Source: DMER01 sp003451645
Lineage (GTDB): Bacteria; Pseudomonadota; Alphaproteobacteria; Micropepsales; Micropepsaceae
Direction: 5' to 3'
Length of the DNA stretch: 64,000 nt
Assembly: GCA_031976175.1 (NCBI GenBank)
Contig: DALYLR010000012.1
Coordinates: 1 to 64,000 of the forward strand
Made by a program: the position numbers and the translations under genes. Shown piece after piece: positions 1 to 12,658 of this stretch (within the stretch, counting starts at the first letter, position 1; every line of letters starts with the position of its first letter). The notes beneath the pieces were generated by a model that worked only from the letters and a program-made list of their open reading frames with translations, searched no databases and had not been told where the DNA came from.

Positions 1-8
1 GATTTCTG

Positions 9-44
9 TTTCGTTTTGTTTCGCTGGCGTTACGTTTTGTTACG
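9..44. repeat. short T-rich direct repeat pair
   Basis: Two 15-base copies of the form TTnCGTTTTGTTnCG lie at 9-23 and 30-44, six bases apart. A further GTTACG follows at 92-97. They sit downstream of the SDR gene stop at 93 (minus strand). No gene is seen in 1-92. The role is unknown; they may be chance low-complexity sequence or part of a larger array cut by the window edge. Confidence 0.4.
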
Positions 45-92
45 TTGCGGGCCTGATTTCCGCGCAAAAATGGCCCGGTCTGTGACGCTGTG

Positions 93-959
93 TTACGTGC
101 CTCGCGCAATCGCGCTCAGGCCCTCGCGATAGGTGGGGTAGCGCGGGCACCAGCCCAGGTCGCGTTTGGCCTTGGCGTTGGAGACGCGTTTACTTTCAGC
201 GTAGAAGCTTCTGGCCATCTCGCTCAGGGTGGTTTGGGCGGTCTCAAAGGGTTCTTCTGGTGGTGCAGTGACGCCCAAAAGGCCTGCCGCATAGGCCACC
301 ACCTCGTCCGGTGGCGCGGGCTCGTCATCGCACAGGTTGAACACGCCGGGCCCGGGTCTCGCGATTGCCGCACTCAAGGCGCCCGCGATGTCCTCCACAT
401 GGATGCGGGAGAAAAACTGGCCCGGCTTCTTGATCCGGCGGGCGGTGCCCTCCCTCAGGGCCTCGATCTGGCTGCGGCCCGGCCCATAGATGCCGGGCAG
501 GCGGAAGACCTGGACCGCCACGCCCGCCGCCAGCCCAAAGGCTGCCCAGCCGCGCTCGGCCTGCACCCGGCGCCTGCCGCGCTCCGAGGCTGGGCTGACC
601 GGCGTTTCTTCCGTCACCCAGCCGCCGCCATGGTCGCCATAGACGCCCGTGGTCGACAGGTAGCCGATCCAGGCCAGGCTCTTGAGCGCGCCTGCATCCG
701 CCTCCGCCAGGGAGGGCAGGATCGGGTCGCCTTGGGCCCCAGGCGGGGCACTGACCAAAAGATGCGTGACGCCCTCCAGCGCCCGCTCCGGCAGCCTCCC
801 CGTGGCATCCAGCGGCTCGGGCGTGATGCCTTGGCCCTCGACCGCCGCCGCCTTCTCCGGGCTCCGGACGCTCGCCGCGAGGCGCCAGCCTTGGGCGCTG
901 AGGGCGGGCACCCAGGCGCCCGCCGTGTAGCTCAGTCCACAGCACAGAAGTTTGGGCAT
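93..959 (-). CDS. SDR/NAD-dependent epimerase-like protein (YeeZ-type)
   Basis: Predicted 288-aa NAD(P)-binding Rossmann protein of the extended short-chain dehydrogenase/epimerase kind. The start is set at the Met of MPKLLCCGLSYTAG; the open frame runs 77 codons further upstream but would overlap the divergent TPR gene, and that part does not look like protein. Support comes from the N-terminal strand-loop start, a STTGVYGD segment of the active-site region near residues 105-112, the RLPGIYGPGRS segment and the SRIHVEDIAGAL segment, all typical of epimerase-like proteins such as YeeZ. The first glycine motif is atypical (GLSYTAGAW), as in YeeZ-like members, so cofactor use is uncertain. The substrate is unknown. 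The gene is transcribed away from the TPR gene, with 54 bases between the two starts. Confidence 0.75.
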   Translation of the reverse strand: MPKLLCCGLSYTAGAWVPALSAQGWRLAASVRSPEKAAAVEGQGITPEPLDATGRLPERALEGVTHLLVSAPPGAQGDPILPSLAEADAGALKSLAWIGYLSTTGVYGDHGGGWVTEETPVSPASERGRRRVQAERGWAAFGLAAGVAVQVFRLPGIYGPGRSQIEALREGTARRIKKPGQFFSRIHVEDIAGALSAAIARPGPGVFNLCDDEPAPPDEVVAYAAGLLGVTAPPEEPFETAQTTLSEMARSFYAESKRVSNAKAKRDLGWCPRYPTYREGLSAIARGT

Positions 960-1013
960 GGGCAGCGCGTCTTGCCTCTTGAAATTGCCGCAAAGGCCGA
1001 TGAGGGTGCGGGC

Positions 1014-1832
1014 ATGACCGGTCTTGGCCCCATCCTTTTTTGGCTGTCTTTGAGCGCGGGCGCAACGGGCCCCGCCGTCACACCTGACCGCTATGCGCTC
1101 TGCCTCGCCAAGGCTGAGAAAAAGCCTGAGGACGCCTTTGAGGACGCCATGGTGTGGGCGGCGGAGGGCGGCGGAGCGGCGGCCGAGCACTGCGCGGCGC
1201 TCTCACTCATTGGCGTCAAGCGGTTCGAGGACGGCGCGGCCAAGCTTGAGGCGGTCGCGCGGGTGCCGAGCGCTGGCGACAAGGCGGTCCGCGCGCAGAT
1301 CCTCTCGCAAGCCGGCAATGCCTGGCTGCTCGCAGGCCGCCCCTTGCAGGCCATTGAGGCCTTCAACGCCGCGCTCGCCATGGTGCCCAATGATGGCGAG
1401 ACCTTGATCGACCGGGCGCGCGCCTCGGCGCTGGCCGGGCGCTGGCCCTCGGCGGAGGCTGATCTCAGTGCCGCCCTCGCCGCCAGTCCATCTGCCATCG
1501 ATGCCATGGTCCTGCGCGCCAGTGCCAGGCGGGCGCAAGGCAATATCAAAGGAGCCGAGGGCGACATTACCAAGGCGCTTCTGCTCGATGCCAACTCGGC
1601 CGACGCGCTTGTTGAGCTTGGGTTGATCCGGGCAGCGCGCGGGGACAAGCCCGGTGCGCGGGAGGCCTTTCTGGCTGTGCTCATCAAAGCGCCCGCCTCT
1701 GCCGCCGCCGATAGCGCGCGGGCTGAGATCGCCAGGCTCGACATTGCCCCTGCCCGTCAGCCGCGCGTGCTTCCCGCCAAACCCGCGCCTCAGGCCGCTC
1801 CTGCAGTGCCGCCGCCCGCGTTGCGGCCTTGA
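1014..1832 (+). CDS. secreted tetratricopeptide-repeat protein
   Basis: Predicted 272-aa protein. It begins with a hydrophobic stretch (MTGLGPILFWLSLSAGATG) that fits a signal peptide, so a periplasmic location is inferred. Residues ~100-230 contain at least three or four TPR-like helix pairs (AGNAWLLAGRPLQAIEAFNA; RASALAGRWPSAEADLSAAL; LGLIRAARGDKPGAREAFL), a fold used for protein-protein contact. The C-terminus is a Pro/Ala-rich tail (APARQPRVLPAKPAPQ onward). The same frame is open back to position 90 only because that DNA is antisense to the SDR gene, so the start is placed at the ATG before the signal-like segment. The last 43 bases overlap the 3' end of queG on the opposite strand. The partner is unknown. 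Confidence 0.7.
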   Translation: MTGLGPILFWLSLSAGATGPAVTPDRYALCLAKAEKKPEDAFEDAMVWAAEGGGAAAEHCAALSLIGVKRFEDGAAKLEAVARVPSAGDKAVRAQILSQAGNAWLLAGRPLQAIEAFNAALAMVPNDGETLIDRARASALAGRWPSAEADLSAALAASPSAIDAMVLRASARRAQGNIKGAEGDITKALLLDANSADALVELGLIRAARGDKPGAREAFLAVLIKAPASAAADSARAEIARLDIAPARQPRVLPAKPAPQAAPAVPPPALRP

Positions 1833-2932
1833 GCCCATTCGGCCTGCACGTCTGGATCGGCCTCTGCTGGTTCGTGTTCATCGGCCGAGGCTGCGAAGTC
1901 TTGAGGCCCCATCAGCTGTGACAGCGCCCATACGGCTGCCCCGCGCACCAGGCCTGAAGGATCTCTCAGCCGGGCCAGCGCAGCCGGTATCATCTCTGCA
2001 TCGCCACTATTGCCAGTCGCGATCAGGACATTGCGCACAAAGCGGTCGCGCCCGATCCGCTTGATGGGCGATCTGGCAAAGACCTGCCGGAAGTCCTGAT
2101 CCTCGAGCTGCACCAGATCGGCGAGGCGCGGCGCCATTTGCTCCGCCCGCGCATGAAGCCGTGCTTCGTGCGCGCGCTCGGCAAATTTGTTCCATGGACA
2201 GACTGCCAGGCAGTCATCGCAGCCATAGATGCGGTTGCCCATCGCGGTGCGCAGGTTGCGCGGGATCGGCCCATGATGCTCAATGGTCAGATACGAGATG
2301 CAGCGGCGCGCGTCGAGCTGATAGGGCTTGGGGAAGGCTCGCGTTGGACAGATGTCGAGGCAGGCGCGGCAAGAGCCGCAATGATCCGTCTCCGGCGCAT
2401 CAGACGGCAAAGCAAGCTCGGTCAGGATGACACCCAGAAACGTCCAAGAGCCAAGGTCTCGGCTGACCAGATTGGTGTGCTTGCCTTGCCAGCCCAGCCC
2501 TGCCCGCTCCGCGAGCGGTTTCTCCATAACGGGCGCGGTATCGACAAAGACCTTCACGTTCGCGCCCGATTGCTCATAGAGCCAATGCCCGAGGCGCTTC
2601 AGCTTGGGTTTGATGATGTCGTGGTAGTCATCACCCTGGGCATAGCAGGAGATCAGCCCTTGCCCCTTGCGCGTCAAGCCCTCCATCGGATCGCTCGCCG
2701 GTCCGTAGTTCAGTGTCAGGACTATTGCCGTGCGGGCCTGCGGCCACAGAGTTTGCGGATCGGCGCGCTCGGCCTTGCGCGTTGCCATCCAGGCCATCTC
2801 GCCGTGATGGCCGAGGTCCAGAAAGTCATTCAGGCGGTCTGTCCAAATGGGCTCGCCTTGCGCTGCGGTGAAGCCCACCCGGTCAAAGCCCTCGGCTCTT
2901 GCGCGGCCCCGGAATGCCTCGCGAAGGTCCAT
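1790..2932 (-). CDS. queG: epoxyqueuosine reductase
   Basis: Predicted 380-aa QueG, the cobalamin-dependent iron-sulfur enzyme that reduces epoxyqueuosine to queuosine in the wobble base of tRNAs with GUN anticodons. Two ferredoxin-type clusters are visible, CGSCRACLDICP and CDDCLAVCPWNKF, which together provide the eight cysteines for two [4Fe-4S] clusters. Upstream is the family segment VDTAPVMEKPLAERAGLGW, containing the conserved Asp and the Glu-Lys-Pro. The C-terminal ~90 residues form a HEAT-like helical part (ARLRDPSGLVRGAAVWALSQL), also family-typical. It lies 12 bases or more downstream of the fzlA-like gene on the same strand, so cotranscription is likely. It converges on and overlaps the TPR gene by 43 bases at its 3' end. 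Confidence 0.95.
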   Translation of the reverse strand: MDLREAFRGRARAEGFDRVGFTAAQGEPIWTDRLNDFLDLGHHGEMAWMATRKAERADPQTLWPQARTAIVLTLNYGPASDPMEGLTRKGQGLISCYAQGDDYHDIIKPKLKRLGHWLYEQSGANVKVFVDTAPVMEKPLAERAGLGWQGKHTNLVSRDLGSWTFLGVILTELALPSDAPETDHCGSCRACLDICPTRAFPKPYQLDARRCISYLTIEHHGPIPRNLRTAMGNRIYGCDDCLAVCPWNKFAERAHEARLHARAEQMAPRLADLVQLEDQDFRQVFARSPIKRIGRDRFVRNVLIATGNSGDAEMIPAALARLRDPSGLVRGAAVWALSQLMGPQDFAASADEHEPAEADPDVQAEWAQGRNAGGGTAGAA

Positions 2933-2944
2933 GGCCGCCGCCTG

Positions 2945-3622
2945 CTAAAAGTCGAGATTGGCGTAATGCGGCGGCGGCGTCATGCCCGCTAGATGGTCCG
3001 CAAGCAGCGGCCGGAAGCAGGGCCGCGACTTGATCCGCGCGTACCATTCTTTGGCGGGCGGACACTCCTCCCACGGAACATCGCCGAGGTAGTCGACGCA
3101 GGACAAATGCGCCGCGGCTGCCAGATCGGCCAGCGACAGTTCTCCCGCCAGCCAGCCCCTTTGATCGGCCAAGCGGCCCACATAATCCAAATGCCCTTTG
3201 ACCGCCTCCAACGCAAAGCGGATTTGCGCCATGTCCGGTGCGGTGCCTGCCCCGGCCGTCCAGCCAAAGCGCTTATAGATTTTTTCCTGAGCCAAACGGG
3301 CGCCCACATCCTGGTCGAACTTCCGGTCGAACCAGGCGATGAGGCGCCTGGCTTCCGCCCGCGCGGCAGGCGCCTTGGGCAGCAGCGGGACTTGCGGGTA
3401 GACCTCTTCCAGATATTCGGCGATCGCGGTCGTATCGCTCAACAGAACGCCGGTCTCGTCGCGCAAGACCGGAACCTCGCCCGAGGGGCTGATGGCCAGG
3501 AAGCGCTCACGCCGCTCCCACGGCCGCTCGATCTCAAGGCCAAAGGGCAGCTTCTTCTCCGCAAGCTGCAGGCGGATTTTCCGGCAATGGGGCGATATCG
3601 CTACGTGGTGCAAGATCCTCAT
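2945..3622 (-). CDS. fzlA: FzlA-like glutathione S-transferase fold protein
   Basis: Predicted 225-aa protein with an N-terminal thioredoxin-like GST domain (MRILHHVAISPHCRKIRLQL, then SGEVPVLRDETG and DTTAIAEYLEE) and an all-helical C-terminal domain. The body and the end of the protein (WYARIKSRPCFRPLLADHL, C-terminal HYANLDF) match what I recall of the alphaproteobacterial FzlA family, which binds FtsZ and promotes constriction; it is a GST fold without a clear catalytic role. The assignment rests on memory of family sequences, not a search; a plain GST is the alternative. The start chosen is the second Met (MRIL); an upstream ATG at 3634 would add four residues. It lies 15 bases after a gene ending in a peptidoglycan glycosyltransferase and before queG. 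Confidence 0.72.
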   Translation of the reverse strand: MRILHHVAISPHCRKIRLQLAEKKLPFGLEIERPWERRERFLAISPSGEVPVLRDETGVLLSDTTAIAEYLEEVYPQVPLLPKAPAARAEARRLIAWFDRKFDQDVGARLAQEKIYKRFGWTAGAGTAPDMAQIRFALEAVKGHLDYVGRLADQRGWLAGELSLADLAAAAHLSCVDYLGDVPWEECPPAKEWYARIKSRPCFRPLLADHLAGMTPPPHYANLDF

Positions 3623-3637
3623 GGCGCGCACCATAGC

Positions 3638-6484
3638 TTATCGCGCGCGGCGCTCAAGAGCGCACGACACTGCCATGCCAGGCGCGATGCGGCTGATCTT
3701 GGCTGTCCGCGCACTCACGTAAGGTCCAGGTTTCGCGGCCCGGTACTCACGCGGGTTGGGCAAGATTGCCGCCAGCGCCGCCGCCTCGCGCAGCGTCAGA
3801 TCTGCGGCTGGTTTTTTGAACCAATACTGTGCCGCCGCCTCGGCGCCAAAGATCCCCGGGCCCCATTCGGCAATGTTGAGATAGACCTCCATGATCCGCC
3901 GCTTCGGCCACAGCGTCTCGATCAGAACCGTGAAGTAAGCCTCCAGCCCTTTGCGCACATAGGACCGCGCTGGCCACAGGAAGGCGTTCTTGGCGGTCTG
4001 CTGCGTAATGGTCGAGGCACCGCGGATCGGGCCGCCGGAGGCTTGCGCCTTTTCCATCGCCGCTTCGATCTCATCCCAAGCAAAGCCCTGATGCGTGCAG
4101 AAGGAGTTGTCCTCCGCCGCAATCACAGCCCGGATCAGGTTGGGCGAGATGGCCTGCAAAGCGGTCCACTGCGCACGTGCGCCATCGCCCTCCAGCATAC
4201 GCCCCGCCATGAGTAAGGTGCCCGGGATGGGCACGACGCTGTAGAGCGCCGTCCAGACGAACGGCACCGCCACCCCCAAAATCAGGAACCACCGCGCAAT
4301 GCTCCCCAACGCGAAGTCCCGCCGCGCGCCGGGCCGCCAGGAGGTGAGCCTGCTCGCATTGCCGACGACCGTGGCGCTCGACAGGCCCATCGCCGCGCCT
4401 GCGATAGAGGGCGAGAGGTAGCCGAAGGCCGCAAGCGGCAGCGCCAGCACATTATAGACAAAGGCCCAAAACAGGTTCTGACGGATTTTTGCCCGCGTGC
4501 GCGTTGCGATGTCCAAGGCCGCCGGCACCAGCCGCAGATCGGGCCTCATGATCGTGACGGCCGCGGCGCTGCCCGCAATGTCGGCCGCGCCCGCCATCGC
4601 AATCCCAAGCGTTGCTTGTGCCAGAACAGGCGCATCGTTCACGCCATCACCCACAAAGGCTGCATGCTCACCTGCCGCTTGGCGGCGTTGGATATACGCC
4701 GCCTTGTCCTGCGGTGTCATGTGGCCATGCGCCTCTGCGATACTGAGCTCGGCTGCGACGCGCGCCACGACCTCCGGCGCGTCTCCGGACAGTAGGGCGA
4801 TGGTCTTGCCCGCAGCGGTGAGTTCACTCAGGACAGCCTTGGCTTCCGGGCGAAGCGCATCGGCCAGTGTAATCGCACCCTTATAACGGCCATCGACGGA
4901 CACAAACACGGCGCCGGGCCTCTCAGAGGGCAGCCACGCGGGATCGCCGCCCTCATCAAGCATCATGGCCAGATTGCCAACGCATAGCGCGCGTCCGCGC
5001 CACTGTGCTTTGACACCACGTCCGGGCAATTGCGTGACACTATCAGTTGGTGAGAGTTCCAGCCCGCGCTCGCTCGCGGCGGCCAGCAGAGCCTTGGCGA
5101 TCGGATGCGTGGCGCCTTGTTGGGCTGCTGCAGCCCAGGTGAGCAGAAGGGCTTCACTCGTCTGGCCCTCAGGTTCGATCGCCACCACACGCGGGGCGCC
5201 CAAGGTCAGCGTGCCCGTCTTGTCAAAGGCGACCAGAGTGATCTTCTCCGCCGCCTCAATCGCCGCATGATCCCGCAACATGATGCCTGCGCGCGCCGCA
5301 GCGCCCGAACCCGCAACCATCGCCGCTGGCGCTGCAAGCCCCAAAGCACAAGGGCAGGCAATTACAAGGACCGCGATGGCATGCTCCAAGCTTGCGGCCA
5401 GAGCCGCACCACCGAGGAGCCATCCGGCCGCGGTGATCCCCGCAAGCAGCAAAACAACGGGCACAAAGATGCGGCTGATGCGGTCGACCAAACGGCCAGT
5501 GTGGCTCCGGCTCAGCTGCGCCGCGCTCAAGGTCGCCACCATTTGCGCCAACCGGGAATCGCCAGCCAGGCGCTCTGTCTTGATGCGCAAGGCCCCCATG
5601 CCGTTCAACGCGCCCGCCATGATCGCGCTACCTGACATCACACGCACGCCAGCACTTTCTCCAGTGAGAAGCGCCTGATCGAGCTCGCTCTCGCCGCCGA
5701 TCACCGTGCCGTCGACCGGGCAGCGCTCGCCCGCGCCAAGAAGGATCACATCCCCAGGCTTGAGGCTCGCGGCTGCGACCTTTGCGGCGCTGCCGCCCCG
5801 CACGAGCATGGCTTGCTGCGGCATCAAAGCGATCAGGCCACGCATCGCGGCACTGGCGCGGTCGCGCGCACGGCTTTCGAGCCATTGCCCAAACAGGACC
5901 ATCGTGATGATGACATTGGCCGCCTCGAAATAAAGGCCATGAGGATGGGCATTGCGCGCCAGCAGCCACACACTCAGCCCAAAGGCCGATACGGCGCCCA
6001 GGAGGACCAGCAAGTCCATGTTGCCCGCGAAGTGCCGAACCGCTGTCCAGGCGCCTTTGGAAAAACGCCACACGCCGATTGAGAGGACTGGCGCCGACAG
6101 AGCGAACTGCGCAGTGCCCGGCAGCACCCATTCGAAACCCAGACCCATGCACAGCATCTGAAACACGAACGGCGCGGTCAGCACTGCGCAGAGGATAACG
6201 AGCGTCAGCGGCATGCCTGGCGGTTCCACCGCGACCGGCGCCGCAATCGGACGCACCTTGTATCCCACGCTCGCCACCGCTGCCGCTAGGTCTTGGTATC
6301 TGATATGGCGCGCGCCATTGACCGAGGCCTCCTTGAGCATCAGGCTTACTTGCGCGCTTTCGACGCCGGGGACCGCTTCGAGGGCTTTGCTCACGCGGGC
6401 GGCACAGGCGCCGCAGGTCATGCCGTCAACCGCAAGGCGGATGGTGCGGGGCGATTGTCCGGGGATTGCGGGCGCGATGGTCAT
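3638..6484 (-). CDS. fusion: copper-type P1B-ATPase + monofunctional peptidoglycan glycosyltransferase (MtgA)
   Basis: A single 948-codon frame encodes two complete proteins. Residues 1-~717 form a P1B-type metal ATPase: heavy-metal-associated domain with C24-x2-C27, CPC at 377-379, phosphorylated D421 in DKTGT, H460-P461 of the nucleotide domain, and GDGVND at 612-617. Y677-N678 in TM7 and MxxSS at 699-703 in TM8 are hallmarks of Cu(I) exporters. Residues ~728-948 are a GT51 glycosyltransferase of the MtgA kind: one TM helix (~731-750), catalytic E791 in EDNSFCTHQG, GASTITQQTAKN at 822-833, KRRIMEVYLN at 861-870. There is no stop between the halves. A TTG at 4307-4309 (Leu726) could start a separate MtgA, but its ribosome-binding site is weak. 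A real fusion, an internal start, or a lost stop cannot be told apart here. Confidence 0.85.
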   Translation of the reverse strand: MTIAPAIPGQSPRTIRLAVDGMTCGACAARVSKALEAVPGVESAQVSLMLKEASVNGARHIRYQDLAAAVASVGYKVRPIAAPVAVEPPGMPLTLVILCAVLTAPFVFQMLCMGLGFEWVLPGTAQFALSAPVLSIGVWRFSKGAWTAVRHFAGNMDLLVLLGAVSAFGLSVWLLARNAHPHGLYFEAANVIITMVLFGQWLESRARDRASAAMRGLIALMPQQAMLVRGGSAAKVAAASLKPGDVILLGAGERCPVDGTVIGGESELDQALLTGESAGVRVMSGSAIMAGALNGMGALRIKTERLAGDSRLAQMVATLSAAQLSRSHTGRLVDRISRIFVPVVLLLAGITAAGWLLGGAALAASLEHAIAVLVIACPCALGLAAPAAMVAGSGAAARAGIMLRDHAAIEAAEKITLVAFDKTGTLTLGAPRVVAIEPEGQTSEALLLTWAAAAQQGATHPIAKALLAAASERGLELSPTDSVTQLPGRGVKAQWRGRALCVGNLAMMLDEGGDPAWLPSERPGAVFVSVDGRYKGAITLADALRPEAKAVLSELTAAGKTIALLSGDAPEVVARVAAELSIAEAHGHMTPQDKAAYIQRRQAAGEHAAFVGDGVNDAPVLAQATLGIAMAGAADIAGSAAAVTIMRPDLRLVPAALDIATRTRAKIRQNLFWAFVYNVLALPLAAFGYLSPSIAGAAMGLSSATVVGNASRLTSWRPGARRDFALGSIARWFLILGVAVPFVWTALYSVVPIPGTLLMAGRMLEGDGARAQWTALQAISPNLIRAVIAAEDNSFCTHQGFAWDEIEAAMEKAQASGGPIRGASTITQQTAKNAFLWPARSYVRKGLEAYFTVLIETLWPKRRIMEVYLNIAEWGPGIFGAEAAAQYWFKKPAADLTLREAAALAAILPNPREYRAAKPGPYVSARTAKISRIAPGMAVSCALERRAR

Positions 6485-6541
6485 GGCACTGACTAAAGGC
6501 CTTCGGTCAGGGCAAGGTCAAGCGCGTGTAACGGCGCCTCG

Positions 6542-8083
6542 TTATGGGTTTCGGCCCAAAAAATCTTCGATGAGCTTCCTCGCTGCGGCGTCCGCTTTCA
6601 GGCCCAACGGCGGCGGCATAGGCTTGTGCCCCTGATCGCCAAGCATGCTGGCGATCAACTTCGTTTGGCGCAATGGTCCAGGTTCGGCCCAACCTGCGTC
6701 CACAATGCGGCCCCAAGATTTCGCCGGATCCTTGTCCCGCATCTCCACATGGCAGGCCGCGCATTTGCGGCTCAACAGATCGCGCGCCAGTGTGTCGAAG
6801 CCGTCGGGCATCGGCCGTGCCTGCGATGGCTTGTCTGACGGCGATGGCATGTCAAGGGAACGGCCGCCGGGTGTCTCATCGGCGCGGATCGCCATGATCG
6901 TCCGGTTCTTGTCCTCGACAAACCACAACGTCCCATCTGCGGCTTCGGCCAAGCCCACTGGCGCGCCGCGCGGGCGCAGACCCTTTTGCCGCTGCCATCC
7001 GGAGACAAGCGGCATGCTCAGCGCATTCTGCTTTGCGTTCAGGACATCTGGGAGTGCAAAGCTCACGATGCGATGGCCATTGTCGCGATAGCCGTGATAG
7101 CCCACAACCAATCGTCCTTTTAGTCCTGGCAGGGTATCGCCCCGGTATATCAGCATGCCCAACGGCGCCGCATGGGCGGGCAGCAAGACCGCCGCTGGTT
7201 CCATCGCCTTGCAACGCGATGCCGGGATCGTGCCGAGTAACGGCTGATTAGCGCCCACGCAATGCGGCCAGCCGTAATTCTTGTTCTGTTTGATGAGGTT
7301 GATCTCTTCAGGCGGTTCGTTCTCGCCAGGCAGGTCCGCGCTGTTCTCGGCCTGCAGGACAGTGCCACTCGCACCGTCAACCGCCAGTGCCATCGAGTTG
7401 CGCAGGCCGGTTGCCAGCACCTCGGTCTTGACAACCTTGCCGCCCGGCTTGTCAAACGTTAGGCGCCACAGGGCTGCGCGCGGTTTGGTCCCCGCCAGAA
7501 ATGGGCAAGGGTCTTGCGGCTTGTCCTGACCGGGTCCTTTGAGCTCACAACGATCCGTTGGCGCACCAATGTTGACAATCAGGGCGCCTTGCGCGTCGAA
7601 GATCATCGTGGTCAGCGGGTGCAGACCATCCCGCGGCAAGTCCGTCACGACGGGCTCTAATGAGACTGGACTTGACCCGGGCGCAAAGCGGCTGATTTTG
7701 CCGGTCTCGCCAACATAGACTTTGCCATCGGGGCCGAATGCCAAGCCATGCACCTGATCAAGGCCGGAGAGGAGCGTCGTGATGGACAAGACAGGTGCAT
7801 TCAGGCCAGTGGCTTTCAGCACCCGGCCCTTTTTGCTGCCCCACCCCGCCATGTCAGTGATGATCAAGGTATCGCGATCGAGCGCCAGGATAAGGCGGGG
7901 CATTTTCAGGCCTTGTGCGGGTCCCGCCGCAATGCCGGCACATGTGCCGTCTGGCGTGGTGAGTGCCGCGCGAGGATTGGGGCCGCATTGTCCCTTGGCC
8001 ACATAGGCTGAGCCATAGATCTCCGCGCGGGACGCTCCACAAGTGAGTGCGGCAACCCATGCCATCAGGACCAGCCAGCGCAT
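6542..8083 (-). CDS. secreted sorbosone/glucose dehydrogenase-like beta-propeller with C-terminal cytochrome c motif
   Basis: Predicted 513-aa exported protein. The start at 8083 follows a strong GGGGGG ribosome-binding site and opens a signal peptide (MRWLVLMAWVAALTCGASRA). The central ~400 residues resemble the PQQ-dependent sugar (sorbosone/GDH-type) dehydrogenase beta-propeller: DQVHGLAFGPDGKVYVGETG, LATGLRNSMALAVD and NKNYGWPHCVG are characteristic. Near the C-terminus RKCAACHVEM supplies a CxxCH heme c site, so electrons could pass from the sugar site to a periplasmic cytochrome. Whether PQQ is bound, and the substrate, are not known; no PQQ biosynthesis genes are in the window. The long frame upstream of 8083 overlaps gltB and is not coding. 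The gene lies 31 bases downstream of gltB on the same strand. Confidence 0.75.
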   Translation of the reverse strand: MRWLVLMAWVAALTCGASRAEIYGSAYVAKGQCGPNPRAALTTPDGTCAGIAAGPAQGLKMPRLILALDRDTLIITDMAGWGSKKGRVLKATGLNAPVLSITTLLSGLDQVHGLAFGPDGKVYVGETGKISRFAPGSSPVSLEPVVTDLPRDGLHPLTTMIFDAQGALIVNIGAPTDRCELKGPGQDKPQDPCPFLAGTKPRAALWRLTFDKPGGKVVKTEVLATGLRNSMALAVDGASGTVLQAENSADLPGENEPPEEINLIKQNKNYGWPHCVGANQPLLGTIPASRCKAMEPAAVLLPAHAAPLGMLIYRGDTLPGLKGRLVVGYHGYRDNGHRIVSFALPDVLNAKQNALSMPLVSGWQRQKGLRPRGAPVGLAEAADGTLWFVEDKNRTIMAIRADETPGGRSLDMPSPSDKPSQARPMPDGFDTLARDLLSRKCAACHVEMRDKDPAKSWGRIVDAGWAEPGPLRQTKLIASMLGDQGHKPMPPPLGLKADAAARKLIEDFLGRNP

Positions 8084-8114
8084 GGACCCCCCTTTTTCGT
8101 GTGTGCGCGTTCGA

Positions 8115-12650
<4,536 letters not shown>

Positions 12651-12658
12651 AGTGTGTG

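Noticed and set aside
90..1013. An open plus-strand frame that would add 308 residues to the TPR protein
   Set aside because: It is antisense to the well-supported SDR gene, lacks a signal peptide at its start and is Arg/Gly/Pro-rich as shadow frames are; the ATG at 1014 opens a signal peptide.
2993..4216. A 407-codon open frame on the plus strand
   Set aside because: It is antisense to the fzlA-like and mtgA parts, rich in Arg/Pro and without any motif.
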